A stretch of 64,000 nucleotides of DNA from Beverwykella pulmonaria (GCA_001599595.1 BCHH01000011.1:1075894-1139893); one strand, 5' to 3'; counted from the first letter of the stretch, positions 33,219-45,350 are shown. Made by a program: numbers and translations. Notes: generated from the sequence alone by a model not told the origin.

Positions 33219-34557
33219 TCTACTTCATTCTTAGAAAATACCCAGCTTGCTTCATGACGGCATAACGATGACGCAAGCCTTCTTGATCTAATATTTTTTC
33301 TGAGTACCGTTTGCTAGATGTGGGATTGAATGAAAGCATCAACCTATTACCATCTCGACTTGGCTGCCTTCTTCCGTTTCATTGTGGAGTGAACCTGCTC
33401 ACTCCACCTCACATCTGCACACCGTTAGATGTCAATAACGAAGTCACGACGAATACACATGATACCCACGAATCAACCGGCTGGCCCTTCTGATAGCGTC
33501 TTATCCAAACGTCCTTTTAGGGAGTGGAAGGCGCATGACGGCAGGGACGCCGCACATATTACTGGGTTTTCCTATCTCTTTTCTGGCGTATATATTGAGG
33601 GTGCGGCTGCGGATTGCGTCACTGTTTATACTGAATGGCGTTTTGGGATGCTTGCTTTTTCCTTATATGGAGTGTAGTGTTGGATACCCGACTTAATGTA
33701 CTCGTTGGGTATGCTAACGGCTGAGAGGTGTTCTTCGGGGTGGATGATGCTGATTTCCATGCTTGCTATGGTAACAACATAGAAGAGTTTCATACGTGAG
33801 TTTTAGTCAATGGGATGAAATGAGATATTTTGCTTTGTCTATTTAACATACTTCCCTACTCGTCTGTGACGTGTACATGTGTCATCTGCTTGGAAACTGA
33901 CTGCATCTATAGCCGCGCTTCTCAGTCCTGTGATAGCAATAGGATAAAATTTGGAAGCATTTGATTCGGTCAACAGCATGAAATCCACCTGCGGCAAAAA
34001 GAAACGTCCGATTTCGGGCTCTCCCAGGTACTGGTCTGCATTGCTCAAATAGAAGATTGCATTTAAGCGCTGGTTACAATGTCTTCGTTTGGACACTGCT
34101 TGTACTTTCCACCGATTGTTGTTTTGCATGATATTAGTCGGGTGGGGTGTTGCGCTAGTCCGTCATTTTCGTCTGATGGCATGTATATTGTATAGTATAT
34201 TCGTTTTAGAAGTCACTTGCTCCCCGTTTTAGCTATATACTAGATGTGCAGGTATAGCTCCTGAATTGTGTTTGTAGTTGGTTTGTTTTGGGATATCGTG
34301 CCATTCATGGTGCTCAGAGATTTGAACTTGTTTGTCTATTCTTGATCTTTTTTTAAACATACTTTTGTCTACCTGCTAGTGTGCATATCTGTCTGGTCTC
34401 TCTGTTCCCATCCACCCAGCTGGGTTTCCATACATTCGACGACATAACTCTTGTAAATATCTTGGCGTAAATTAAAGTTGCGTTTTGACCTATCCTAAAG
34501 TTTAAAATCAAACTTTAAAAAGTGAAACACCTTCTACGCCAGTTCGGTAGAAAAAGC
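33219..34557. other. intergenic, nothing recognised
   Basis: AT-rich sequence between the 3' ends of the forkhead gene and HIS3. A minus-strand frame at 33839-34129 is open but shows no motif. Confidence 0.45.
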
Positions 34558-35325
34558 CTAGTAAAGCACACCCTTCGTACTCCTAACCTCGCCTTCCCAA
34601 GCCTTCACGACCGTCGTCGCGTGTCTGATTGCTACAGCAAGGGCCTTAAATGCCGACTCGGCGCGGTGGTGATCGTTGTCGCCGTGTAAGCAGTGGACGT
34701 GTAGCGTCACAGCGGCGTTTTGCGCAAAGGATTGGAGGCAGTGCGGGATCATTTCTGCCAATCCTCGTCAGTTTTCTCCAAAATACCGCCCAGTTCAAAC
34801 GGAGAGGGGGAGTGGGGGATGCGCACCACAGCTCAAATCCCCAATCTTCTCCCTCCGCAACCCCAGATCTACAACGCTATAGGGCCGGTTACTCAGATCG
34901 ATGACGGCCCTGCTTAACGCCTCGTCGAGTGGCGCATATGCATGTCCGAACCTATTCAATCCCGTCGACCCGGCTAAACTCTCCTTGAACGCCGTACCTA
35001 TTGCGAGAAACGTGTCTTCGGCTGTGTGGTGGTCGTCGATGTGCAGATCGCCTTTGCACCGGATCCGGATGCTCCACCCGGCGTGCTTGGATAGCGCATG
35101 GATCATGTGGTCGAGGAACCCGATGCCGGTGTCGATGGATATTTGCTGCGAGGACGTGGTTTGCGTGGCGTGGTCTGGGGTGCTGCCGGCAGTCTTTGCG
35201 GTGGCGTCGATGGCGTCCCAGAATGAGGAGGGCTTGAAGTCGGGCAAAGCTCCGCCATCGAGGTTAAGGGAGAGTTGGATTTTGGTCTCGTTGGTGTCGC
35301 GGTTGAGGGACGTGGAGCGCGGCAT
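34558..35325 (-). CDS. HIS3: imidazoleglycerol-phosphate dehydratase
   Basis: Exons 34827-35325 and 34558-34754 join in phase (DLSC|EMIPH) to give 231 residues, the usual size. The two metal-binding motifs are present: DDHHTAEDT and [14 protein letters not shown]. The motif [17 protein letters not shown] and the C-terminal STKGVL are also typical. The enzyme dehydrates imidazole glycerol phosphate in histidine biosynthesis. The start ATG at 35325 lies 298 bp from the divergent RPC19 start, so the two share a promoter region. Confidence 0.97.
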
Positions 35326-35623
35326 TGTGGCGGTATTGTGGGCGGGCGGCTAAGGGTTGGAGCTGGGGTTGGAGGAGTAGCGAATGGGTTGTGAGAGGTT
35401 GTTGTTTATCGCAAGAGTGAGGGAACCAAAAAAGTTCAATGGCCGCCGATGACGGAAACGTGGGGTCAGTCCAGCTGTCTTGGCAGGGCTGAAAAGTTCC
35501 CCCGCCTAGCCCTGCATTTGCATCTGCATCTGCAACCAAAATTTTTGACGTCTTCCAATCCGCCATCCACTCACAATTTCTACATTTCGCACGCCCACGT
35601 CTACACTTAGCCAATAGAGGAAC

Positions 35624-36268
35624 ATGGCGGCGCAGACTCAGGATCTCGCGACGGTGCAGATCCCAGATGGGGAGGTGCAAGAGGAGCAGAACGACCCTTC
35701 GTTTTATAGAGACCGGATACGCGTGGTATGTCGAGTGCACTACACTTACTGGCTCTCCGGCCTTAGATTTTGCGCAGCAAGGGCATACGATGGGGCATTT
35801 TGGCTGATGCAGAACAGTTGGGTGGCGCCACGGACACGGCAGCGAGTTTTCAGTTTGATGGCGAGGATCATACGCTGGGGAATGCGTTGCGGTACACCAT
35901 CATGAAGAAGTATGTGTATTTCTATTCTGGCTCGTTCCTGCAGAGGTTCGAATTTTGCGTTACTTTATTTCAGATCATGGGGTGTCCTTTGCTTACCGTG
36001 ATTCTTTAGTCCCGACGTCGAGTTCTGCGGGTACTCAATCCCACATCCGAGTGAAGACAAGATGAATCTGCGTATTCAGACATACGGTATGGCCATCCTT
36101 CCCATTGAATCCATGTGCTGGCCGATATGCTAATAGGAAGCAGACGGTGTTAGCGTGTACGCGGTACTGGAGAAGGGCCTTGATGATCTGATGGCTATGT
36201 GCGATGTCGTGGAGGACAAGTTCAAGGCTGCAAGAGAGGAGTTTGTGCACCGAATGGATACGTCATGA
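35624..36268 (+). CDS. RPC19: RNA polymerase I and III subunit AC19
   Basis: Four exons (35624-35725, 35767-35909, 36010-36086, 36144-36268) give 148 residues. The core shows the alpha-like fold motif: [41 protein letters not shown] and the [10 protein letters not shown] segment; the tail is a helix ([20 protein letters not shown]). It pairs with AC40 in the assembly platform shared by Pol I and Pol III. The first intron is only 41 bp, and the exon 2 start ([10 protein letters not shown]) is slightly unusual for the family, so a nearby alternative acceptor is possible. Confidence 0.95.
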
Positions 36269-36401
36269 CCCGCAGCGCGTGGAAGGAGAAGCACGATGGC
36301 ATGCATTGTAGGCGTTTGATAGCTGGCGCTTGGGGACCGGAAAGGAAAGGAAATCAAATAGGAATGGTATTGTGGCTATTTACACTATCTTTTTTTTTTC
36401 T

Positions 36402-37102
36402 CTACGTGAACGTGGGGTGTTCAGTTGCGGCCCTGGTATATTCATTAGATGTGTACGAATTGGTTATGGGGATGTGGCGTGAGATGCGTACCTCCAAGAA
36501 CCCATTGATGAAGTTGCTCGGCAGCTTTGGTGCCGGATTATCTTCAGCGTGGAAGTACTTCATCACCTGTGAGAGCTGCTTCCAGAAGTTGAGCGTCTCC
36601 TATAATACGCCATCCATTAGCCTAACCCATGGTCCTCGGATATAATGTCGGGATGGGTTGAGGAAGCGGGCTGTGTTGTACCTGGAACTCCTGGTGGCTG
36701 TTGAACAGCAGCATATCGACTGTCCGCAGCTGATTCACATATCGATGTCTCTCAAACTCCTGGCGCACTTTGGTTCGGATGGTCGACACGGGGAGGTTCA
36801 GTGTGTACATGGTCTGGATCTCCGGGGCCTGCATAGCTTCCTCAGCGTGTCTCCTTCAACATAACAGCCGATCCCGCCTCCATTCCATTCCATTCCCGGC
36901 CTCTAATTTCTGAACCCATATCCGCCTAGAGGTGAGGGGGAACACATACAGATCGGAGCCAGTCCCGGTACGAGTGGATGACCCGCCGTTTCGCATCGCT
37001 CCAATTGACGGCTGGGAGGGATTAGCATGACTCGAGGTTGGAGGGATAGAGAGTAGACGTACAGGAGCGCGTGCGCTGGGCCAGGTAGGTGGGATTGATC
37101 AT
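36402..37102 (-). CDS. NDUFA6: complex I LYR-type subunit (NDUFA6/B14-like)
   Basis: Four exons (37063-37102, 36950-37011, 36682-36828, 36402-36599) join in phase to give 148 residues. The N-terminus MINPTYLAQRTRSS leads to DAKRRVIHSYRDWLRSAPEI, the LYR-like motif region, then YTLNLPVSTIRTKVRQEFER, and VDMLLFNSHQEFQ followed by ETLNFWKQLSQVMKYF. This order is that of the NDUFA6 subunit of mitochondrial NADH dehydrogenase, which binds acyl carrier protein. The last 20 residues, after GFLE, are not conserved, and the true end might be a short extra exon. The gene converges with RPC19 (134 bp apart). Confidence 0.92.
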
Positions 37103-37188
37103 TGTAGGCTGCGGAGCTTGGGGACCTTGGACGGATGTTGCGCGCTGTTGACGATGCGGCTCTGAGGTGGAGGTCCATGCCAAGACAT
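37099..37188 (-). promoter_or_regulatory. uORF overlapping the NDUFA6 start (ATGA)
   Basis: A 29-codon frame begins with ATG at 37188 and ends with TGA at 37101-37099. That TGA overlaps the main ATG (37102-37100) as ATGA. If the leader includes it, re-initiation or leaky scanning would be needed to translate the subunit. Confidence 0.55.
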
Positions 37189-37357
37189 GGCTAGTGCGGG
37201 CATAAAGTTATGCAGCTTACTCTATCTCATCGCAGACATCCCACCAACCTTCGCCCCTCACTCCCACCACCACAACTCGCGAACAAATCCCCAGCTCTTG
37301 CCCGTCTAGCCCTCATCCTCCCTCACACCAAGACGCCTCTCAAACCGTTCCCCCAAA

Positions 37358-37865
37358 ATGCCACCCACACGAACCGCCGGCCGCTCGAAGAAACCGCCTC
37401 CGGACGGCTTCGAAGATATCGAGGACACGCTCCTCGAATTCCAGAACAAGATGAAAGACGCAGAAAACGCCTCGCACGACGGCAAAAAGAAACACGAAAT
37501 GCTCTGGCCCATCTTCCAAATCACGCACCAGCGCTCAAAATACATCTACGACATGTACTACGAGAAGGAGGCCATCAGCAAGCAGCTCTACGACTGGCTG
37601 CTCAAGAATGGGTATGCGGATGCCATGCTGATTGCGAAGTGGAAGAAGCAGGGTTATGAGAAGGTACGTGAATTTGGGGTTCTGGAGATGTGTTTTGGGA
37701 TGTGTACTAACCGGGTGATAGCTGTGCTGCGTACGCTGCATCCAGACCAACGAGACGAACTTCCGCTCCACGTGCATTTGCCGCGTGCCCAAAAAACAGC
37801 TCACCGAGAGCCACGACATTCAGTGCGTGAACTGCGGGTGCAGAGGGTGCTCGTCGGGAGATTGA
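37358..37865 (+). CDS. BUD31: BUD31/G10 splicing factor
   Basis: Exons 37358-37663 and 37722-37865 give 149 residues; the 58-bp intron has gtacgt, actaac and gatag signals. The N-terminus has [13 protein letters not shown], followed by [20 protein letters not shown] and [22 protein letters not shown]. The C-terminus carries the conserved zinc-binding cysteines ([33 protein letters not shown]). Bud31 is a component of the activated spliceosome near the Prp19 complex and acts in the nucleus. The start is 255 bp from the divergent complex I subunit gene. Confidence 0.97.
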
Positions 37866-37869
37866 AGGA

Positions 37870-38717
37870 CCCATTTGACATTTCTGCAATGTGCTGCGTA
37901 CTTGGTCGATGCCACGAGCTGAGATAGCGTTATGACCGAAAATAGCCATCCGGCAGTGGGTGGGCGAGGAAATTATACAGTCACGGGGCTGCTGTTACTA
38001 GCCGGGCAGCGGAGGTTGCCGAGGGCAAGAGAAGAGTGCTCATACTGTGCGTGAAGATAGGATTATGGATACCCAAGGGCCAACAAATCTACTGGGCTGG
38101 CGTTATGGCGCTTCGAGTACGTAGACTACCCATTCCAATCCAACTGAGATTCTGAATGAGCAACACTGCGTCCATAAAGCTGCCACTAAGAGAAGCCCTG
38201 TATACATTTCTGAAATTCTTCCCTTCCATTTTGCGTCATATCGTCGCGATTGCCTTTTGCTATGCGGCTAGAGAGCCCCGGGGTGGAACACAGCTATTCA
38301 GTAATGCATTTCCGGTCCGTCACTTGGCCTTACAACCCACAAGCCCTGTTGTTGTCTACAAAGAGTGGAAAGCGTCAAGTTGAACTTGGTATTTATAGAT
38401 ATAGCACATACAACAGGGTAGTGTAGAATCTAGCTGGTCCTTTTACTCACTGTATATAGTTGATGTGGGCTGGCAGTAGGTTGAGTCTCTGTTAGGAGCG
38501 TCTGCCAGAGGCCACGGAAAGATTGTGTGTTTGTTGTAATATGGTATCGTATATTGACGTGCTGATATATCTACAAAGAACACTATGCACATCAACCCTC
38601 CTTAGTCCAAGTACTGTACAGCCACCTGTTCCTATCCATGCCATCATAACTGCATCCCCCACCCATTCCAAAAATACTAAACATCAAATATATTAACACG
38701 AAGATTAGACATTCAAC
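37870..38717. other. convergent intergenic region
   Basis: Between the 3' ends of BUD31 and the membrane-protein gene. Nothing beyond a short plus-strand frame at 38156-38383 without motif. Confidence 0.4.
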
Positions 38718-40256
38718 CTACATTGCGGCTCCGGGCGGCGTCGTCGCCACAATCTTAACCACACTCGCCTTCCTGCTTCTCCACGTCCCCATATCTCCCT
38801 TGCTATCCTGCACCTCAGGCACTCTCTCCATGACCTGTCCCACCTTCCTACTCCCGGGTTCCGTAACAGCACTGACATTTCTATCCAGCACCCCGCCCTC
38901 AATTACTTCGTCCCACTCCTCGGCCCCACCCTCTTCCTTCGCGAGCGGACTCACGCTCCTACTCCGCGTGTGCTCTCGTACCCGTGGACGCGAAAACGAT
39001 TTATCACGTTTTAGTTTGTTCGTGTTTCCGCGCTTGAGCCGGAAGGGGGACGTCCCGTCGATGGGCGACTCGAGGTCGTCTTCTACGCCTAGCGTGCGCC
39101 CGAAGCGCGCGACTTCCGTGTCGAGTTGTATTTGTCCCGTAGGTGTGGTGGACGCCATAGGGGGCGAATTGGGGAAACTGTGTTCGTACGCGGAATAGTG
39201 TTTGTGATGTGGGTCGTTCGGGGAGGACCTGGATATGGGCGTGCTGAAGGCGTTTAGGGAGTGCACTTTGGGCGTTGTTGAAGGAGAGGATCCTGTGGTG
39301 GTGGTGCTGGAGGAGGACGAGTTGATGGCTTTGGATTTTTCGGCAGAGGAAGGGTGTGTTGGAAGACGTTTCCGTACAAAGAAATAAGCGATGATGGAGA
39401 GAAGACAGAGAGAAAAAATTATGGAAGCTATGACTATGCCCGCGATTTCGGTCTTGGAGAGCTTGTTCGAGGTGGAGAAAGTTGGTCCCAGGGCAGGGGC
39501 TGATGATGGAGCCGAGCTGGGTGTTTGTTTTGAAGAGGCGATGGTTGAAGATGGGATGGCTGTGGCCTGTGGTTGGAGATCGGTTGTTTTTCGGACGAGT
39601 TGGATCATAGGTGCGTAGAGTGTAAATGCGGTAATTGTTTTTGCGTCTTTGGAAAATGGAATGGCGAAGGCGTTTATTGTTTCCATGGTTGACCCTTCGC
39701 AGGTCATGACATCAATCTTGGTCGAAGTGGCCACCTGAGTGCATGTCTGTTGATTCCCGACTCTCCCACAGGCGTATCCTGTTGGACAGCATCCTATTCC
39801 CGTCTCTCCCGCCTCTAAGGGGAACTGGAAGCTGCCTCCTTTTTTCGATGCCGTTGTCTGGGCAGGTTGTGCAAGGCTGGAGGCCATACACGCAGTCGAG
39901 TATCCCGTTGGACATAGTATACCAGGAGAGTAGAAACCCATACCCCCCAATACTGCCTGTGGTTCCATGCTGGGATACGCCGTCGCTTGAGGCCAGCACT
40001 TCGTATCATCTTCCGATTTCTGGCCATTGAGCTGCGTCCTGCATAGTTGGGCTTGCCTTGCGGACGAACATGTTGCGCAAGCAAGAGCAGGTTTTGAGCA
40101 ATGCGGTGGTGGAATGAAGGCAGTCGTCAAAGGACCCAGGTTGTTAGATCGTGTTGATGTTGCGGTTGGCCTCGGTGCGCGTGTCTCTGCTATCATCTCC
40201 TGGCGCCGTGTTCTTCGCTCACGACGCGTTGGCAGGACGGTGGGGTAGGGACTCAT
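38718..40256 (-). CDS. single-pass membrane protein with Cys-rich N-terminal half
   Basis: The frame is open from 40289; I take the second ATG, at 40256 (MSPYPTVLPTRR), giving 512 residues. No clear signal peptide is present. The first ~190 residues contain many cysteines (CSKPALACATC, LCPTGYSTAC, GCCPTGYACGRVGNQQTC). A Ser/Pro/Thr-rich stalk then leads to a single membrane helix (AGIVIASIIFSLCLLSIIAYFF, about residues 272-293), a basic stop-transfer and a long Ser/Thr-rich cytoplasmic tail. This layout is common among Pezizomycotina surface proteins with CCPxGYxC repeats, probably wall sensors or receptors, but function is not known. Topology would be N-out by reverse signal anchor. Confidence 0.75.
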   Translation of the reverse strand: MSPYPTVLPTRRERRTRRQEMIAETRAPRPTATSTRSNNLGPLTTAFIPPPHCSKPALACATCSSARQAQLCRTQLNGQKSEDDTKCWPQATAYPSMEPQAVLGGMGFYSPGILCPTGYSTACMASSLAQPAQTTASKKGGSFQFPLEAGETGIGCCPTGYACGRVGNQQTCTQVATSTKIDVMTCEGSTMETINAFAIPFSKDAKTITAFTLYAPMIQLVRKTTDLQPQATAIPSSTIASSKQTPSSAPSSAPALGPTFSTSNKLSKTEIAGIVIASIIFSLCLLSIIAYFFVRKRLPTHPSSAEKSKAINSSSSSTTTTGSSPSTTPKVHSLNAFSTPISRSSPNDPHHKHYSAYEHSFPNSPPMASTTPTGQIQLDTEVARFGRTLGVEDDLESPIDGTSPFRLKRGNTNKLKRDKSFSRPRVREHTRSRSVSPLAKEEGGAEEWDEVIEGGVLDRNVSAVTEPGSRKVGQVMERVPEVQDSKGDMGTWRSRKASVVKIVATTPPGAAM

Positions 40257-40259
40257 ATT

Positions 40260-43080
40260 GGCGTTGAAGTCGACTTCGTATATCCTCAACAGCTGAACCC
40301 TTCAAACGCCTCGTTACCGGGAGTATGCCACTCGATTTGGACGGGACGTGGGATGCATGAAGAGTCGTGTCGTGGGGAGAAGTGTAGATCAACAGATTCG
40401 TATACACAGGACGGGGGAGGGGCTGTATGGTATGAACGCCGTTTGGGTGCGCCATATCGGAGTACGGACATCCTAGGGGGCCCCATGCTCAGCATTGCAT
40501 AGGATAGATGAGGGTGTAAGGCTGTAAAGAAATTAGTCTGCGGGCAAACGCCGTTGGTACTGCGCGTCAGCAGCACGAGAATCGTATCCTTCGCCCCGGT
40601 ATTCATCGCGATTGCCTATTCCGGACCTCCACTGCCCCGGATATTGCGTGCAAGCCTAGCATCACGGAAAGTGCATGAGCGCGATCATGACGGCTATAGG
40701 TATTGCGATACATCTTCACTGCGTTGTGAGGTGAGCATTGGGTAGGCCACGAAAGAGCGGCATTGCTAGAGCAGAGCCCCAAGAGATCTCGGGCAATAAC
40801 GCATCGTGAGAAGATTAGATTTCCTCGTGGCGGAGGAGGCAGTGAGGTCAGATCCCAAATCCGAGGATAGACTGAAGTGGGGAGCTCGAACCAGAAGGTG
40901 GAGCATGCTAGCTGTTGGTTCCCGAGACGGTTGCATGAACGAGGCTTAGCGCTGGCGCTGGTCTCGGTCACTCTCCAAACACCAACGCCAGCCACGGAGC
41001 GATTTCATCTCACTATCACGGCCTAACCTGCTACCCGCATCTCAGAATGCATCCACGGGCAACATGTTCGTGCGGATATGTGTCCAAAATATCTTTTCCT
41101 ACCTTCCTATCTTTTCCCTCTCCTCGATCATTTCCGCACCTGCAAGCCCCTTTCTGTCGCTGTTTATCACACCTTCAACTAGGCAGAACGTCTCACGACG
41201 AATTGAAAGTCGCAGCGCTCGTCTCTTCCATCGATAGAATGAGGGTTGTGCCTCGGCTTCTAGCCTTACGTGGCACACCTTAAGTTTTATCATACGACTC
41301 CTCCTACATACCTTTGTGAATCCTATTTCATTTCCCACTGCACTATGTCCAAAGATCTTTCTGCGAATTATTCATTCAACCGTCGAAGGAGCCAGAACCA
41401 TACTACCCAGAAGCCATAGCCGCAGCCTCGGACCCCAGAGTTAGCACCAGGGGATATGTACCGGTGCTAACATGCTTCGACGGACGCCGCTGACACTGGC
41501 TGTGCCTACACCTCTTCCTTTTTCCTAAATCTACCCGAGGAATTGGAGTTCAAATATGTCGTGCGCTTCTAAATCCTAGCAGTCCGCTTCAGGCTCTTCA
41601 GTCGTTCTGCCGGCACAGCCCAATCAAGAATGTATAGTCGGCGGCCTTGTAGCTCAAATAATGAGACAGCCCCAATCATGCATAGGAAAAAAAACCCATG
41701 CTCCTATCGACACTCTTCAAACCGCACGCCTCCCAATCAGCAATCTTGCCGCAAACGCCCCCCGAATATCGCCTTGCCGTGTATTGTACTTTCTCTACCG
41801 CGCCACTATTTACCCTGCATTGAAGACAACTACGCCGTTGTAGTTTGGTGGCGCATAGCAAATTAAGAGAGAATGGATGCACGCGACACACTATCGCTTG
41901 CAGGTTTTGGCTCCCAGCCGCTTTTAAAGCACTTATCCTTCACCTCTGTTCGTAGCATCGGAGAATCGTACTCACACTCTCTCTGTGGTCAATAAGCTAT
42001 TCAGTATATATCCTGCGCTGTAAATTTCATTTATGGTGACCATCGTAGTTACTCCGCATCATGCATTTTGGTATGTCCTTAAAAGGTAGCCACCAATTTA
42101 CCCCCACCCAACAAATATACGTGCAATCATCGTTCAATGATCATTTCGTGACGGGCAATGGTAATAACAGTATCTAATGGATGGCTTTGGCATCTCTACA
42201 TGTACAGCCTATACTTGTAAAACAATGCAACGCGTTGGCCTAATCTGGTGTTCTATTCAGCCTCCATCGGCTTGTAAGTATAACAGCAATGCCGTTCGGT
42301 CCCCCGCACCCTCCAGCACTGGAAAACAAATCATTTCGCCGTGCCGCACTCACTTTCAAAAGCCACCCAGCCATCCGATGTGCGAGACATCTCAACAAGT
42401 ACATCTCTACCCATTGTAGATACCCGAACTACCGGGGTACTCCAAGCGCAGGGCTAGGCGCGCCGCTTATTGTTACTTGGCCCACCCCTCACCTCCCGAT
42501 TAGGACCTGAAACGTGCCAAGGGTAAATCCAAATGCGCCGTTTGGACGGATCGGTGATGTATAATGGTTGTGATGGTTTGCTTCGGATGCCTGCTAAGCG
42601 GAGCGGAGTGGGGTGCGTAGCTAGGGTGTGCGCCAAATGCAGAGGCTTTGGCTTAGGCTTTGGCTTTGACTTTCTGGCTATTGTCACGATAGTCTTGGTG
42701 AGATGCCTCTTAACTAGTTGGACAAGTGCGTGGTAGATACTGGTTAAGCTAGTAGAGGACGAGTAGATCGCGACGATCACTATACCCCGCGAAGTGTATA
42801 ACGGGTAAAGAGACATAGACCTGCGTTCTCAACTCTGATACCGGGTATCTACAAGTTGTGCAGAAGTACGGATCCCGTCTTGGCTAAGCGGACTTGCGGC
42901 GGGACAACAGGGCGGGTGGTAAGAAGTCTCTTTCGCCCTACATATGTGAGGTTGATAGTATATATATTCCCATAGAAAGAACGCGGGTGCAAATTGAAGC
43001 AATCACTAGTCACTCGTTTACAGACTTGCCTACCTGATTACACTCACTTCACGTTGCTCTCTTTAGAGACCAAAGCAACA
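40260..43080. other. 2.8 kb gene-poor stretch
   Basis: Many short frames occur on both strands, none with a recognisable domain, consistent splice structure or codon bias. A local repeat of TTTGGCTTAGGC and TTTGGCTTTGAC occurs around 42647-42670. The last bases before 43164 form the leader of the small membrane protein gene. Confidence 0.45.
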
Positions 43081-43163
43081 ATCGGCAATTGATCTCAGAT
43101 CAGTTACTTCCCTTTGATTCTTCCTGGTACCACATTCTTCCGCCGCCAAGCGGAGTCTCCACC

Positions 43164-43616
43164 ATGTCGAGGTCTTCAAGATCGTACTCGGGCTCCCGAA
43201 CCTCAGAAAAGACACCGCTCCTCCCCGTCACAACCATCAACGGCGTTCCCATATCCTGGCCCACATTCAGACCCACACCACCTCCGCCTCCGCCCACTAA
43301 GCCTGCAGAGAACATCCTCCTCACTCTCAGCCTCCTGCTCTCCTTCGTGCACGTGTTCATCCTTTACTTCTCAAACTGCATCCCAGCCACGCTCGCGCCG
43401 CTCCTCCTTCCACTCCTTCCCGGGCTCCGAGTGTCGATCCCCGCGGCACTCCCCACAGCCGTTGCATTCTTTCTCGCTGCACCGCTAATCGCAAATCACG
43501 ACCGGAGGAACTTCACGCGGTGTCTAGCGGTATTTTGTTATTTGGTTGGGTCGACGATCGGAGGTGTGATGGTGGGCCGTGATCTGGAACGGCAGCTAGC
43601 GGGGAATCAAGGCTGA
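43164..43616 (+). CDS. small multi-pass membrane protein
   Basis: The frame opens at 43089, but the ATG at 43164 (ACCATGTCG) begins a more typical protein of 150 residues. A Ser/Arg-rich, then Pro-rich, N-terminus (PTPPPPPPTKPAEN) is followed by hydrophobic segments at about residues 50-75 (ILLTLSLLLSFVHVFIL), 80-110 (Leu/Pro-rich, then a Pro/Ala-rich helix) and 121-140 (LAVFCYLVGSTIGGVMVG). The protein ends in a short polar tail. No family recognised. Likely in an internal membrane. Confidence 0.55.
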   Translation: MSRSSRSYSGSRTSEKTPLLPVTTINGVPISWPTFRPTPPPPPPTKPAENILLTLSLLLSFVHVFILYFSNCIPATLAPLLLPLLPGLRVSIPAALPTAVAFFLAAPLIANHDRRNFTRCLAVFCYLVGSTIGGVMVGRDLERQLAGNQG

Positions 43617-43955
43617 AGGATGAAGGCTAGGGCGTTTTGGGTTTGGCACGGCGGGATGCGATAACGGTCATGACTTGTCTGGAATTTTTTTTTGACATGC
43701 TGGTCCGGGGACGCGAATTCTCTTCTTTTGTATATCGTAGGGCGTAGCGTAGCAATTGAGTCATTTCTTACTGAACAGCAGAGTGTATAATTAAGTCGTG
43801 CAGGTACGTGATGTTCAATTGCACCTTGAAGGAGCTTTCGTTTCTGGTCGGACGACCTCTGTGAAACTACCGAAGCTTGTCTGATTGCTCTCCCTCATTC
43901 GTCCTTTTCGATTCAACAATCCCTAACTCTCTGGCCAGTACAGAGAACCCCCAAA
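43617..43955 (+). promoter_or_regulatory. presumed promoter and leader of the ArgJ gene
   Basis: The 339 bp between the stop at 43616 and the ArgJ ATG at 43956. A T-run at 43686-43693 and CT-rich leader (CTGATTGCTCTCCC, CTCTCTGG) resemble fungal core promoters. No specific operator could be named. Confidence 0.35.
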
Positions 43956-45350
43956 ATGGCTCTCGCAAGGCCCAATGCCCGGCTCCTCGCACGCCTCACC
44001 CCTCGATGCCAGATGCGCGCCTACTCCGCGCCGGGCGAGTCCTCGATCCCGCTCTCCAAGAAGAAGTATGTTCCGACTTCAGGCACCTACCCGCTGGGCT
44101 TCAGTGCGGGAAGTGCACACGTCGGCGTCAAAGCCTCTAATACACGATTCGACGACCTCGCGCTCATCGCCTCGGAGTCACCATGCACTGGGGCAGCAGT
44201 CTTCACCACGAACAAATTCCAGGCGGCACCCGTCACAGTGAGCAGGGAGATGCTTAAAAGGCGGAATGGAGAGGGCGTCAGAGCCGTGGTGGTGAACTCG
44301 GGTTGTGCAAATGCGGTGACGGGGAAGGGTGGGATTGAGGATGCAATTACAATGGGACAAAAGATGGACGAGTGCTTCATAAAAGACAGCAATGGCGAAG
44401 ACGACGGCCAGGGTTCGAGGAGCATCGTGATGAGCACCGGCGTTATCGGACAGCGTCTCCCCATCCAGAAGATCGTCGACAAGCTACCAACCGCATACTA
44501 CAACCTTGGAGGGTCGCACGACCACTGGATGAGCGCCGCCCGCGCGATCTGCACCACAGACACTTTCCCTAAGCTCCTCTCCCGCACATTCACACTTCCG
44601 AGCAGTACATCCATGTACCACATTGCTGGCATGACCAAGGGCGCCGGCATGATCCACCCCAACATGGCGACCCTCCTTGGCATCATCTGCACTGATGTGC
44701 CCATCGCCGCGACCCCTCTGCAATCCCTTCTCACATCCGCCATCACCAAGTCCTTCAACAGCATTTCCATTGACGGGGACACCTCCACTAATGACACAGT
44801 TGCCATCCTCGCCAACGGCGCAGCGGGCGGGAAGACCATCACCTCTGCCACCGCAGAGCCCGAAGACTTCGCCGCTATGCAAGAAGTGCTCACCGAATTC
44901 GCCATCGACCTCGCGAAACTCGTCGTCCGCGACGGAGAAGGCGCTACTAAATTCGTAACTATCAAGGTCGAGAAAGCAAAGACGTACGAGGACGCAAAAC
45001 GCGTCGCATCCACCATTGCGCGCTCGCCTCTCGTCAAAACCGCACTCTACGGAAAAGACGCAAACTGGGGACGTATACTCTGCGCAACCGGTTATGCAGA
45101 GGGGGTGTCGTCCATCGTGCCGGAAGAGACATCCGTGTCGTTTGTGCCCAGCGATGGGAGCGAGGAGTTGAAGTTACTCGTCAAGGGCGAGCCAGAGCAA
45201 GTGGACGAGGAGAGGGCGAGTCAGATACTGAAGGAGGAGGATTTGCAGATTGTGGTAAGGTTGAGCGAGAAGTATGATGAGAGTGCGGTAATGTGGACGT
45301 GCGATTTCAGTCATGAGTATGTTACTATCAACGGTGATTATCGGACTTAG
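43956..45350 (+). CDS. glutamate N-acetyltransferase/amino-acid acetyltransferase (ArgJ)
   Basis: Single exon, 464 residues. The N-terminus ([19 protein letters not shown]) is a mitochondrial presequence. The mature enzyme has [43 protein letters not shown] and the self-cleavage motif [15 protein letters not shown], in which Thr239 is the nucleophile that starts the beta chain. [13 protein letters not shown] and the C-terminal [17 protein letters not shown] are also typical. It recycles the acetyl group from acetylornithine to glutamate in the mitochondrial arginine pathway and can also use acetyl-CoA. The length matches fungal ArgJ proteins. Confidence 0.97.
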   Translation: MALARPNARLLARLTPRCQMRAYSAPGESSIPLSKKKYVPTSGTYPLGFSAGSAHVGVKASNTRFDDLALIASESPCTGAAVFTTNKFQAAPVTVSREMLKRRNGEGVRAVVVNSGCANAVTGKGGIEDAITMGQKMDECFIKDSNGEDDGQGSRSIVMSTGVIGQRLPIQKIVDKLPTAYYNLGGSHDHWMSAARAICTTDTFPKLLSRTFTLPSSTSMYHIAGMTKGAGMIHPNMATLLGIICTDVPIAATPLQSLLTSAITKSFNSISIDGDTSTNDTVAILANGAAGGKTITSATAEPEDFAAMQEVLTEFAIDLAKLVVRDGEGATKFVTIKVEKAKTYEDAKRVASTIARSPLVKTALYGKDANWGRILCATGYAEGVSSIVPEETSVSFVPSDGSEELKLLVKGEPEQVDEERASQILKEEDLQIVVRLSEKYDESAVMWTCDFSHEYVTINGDYRT

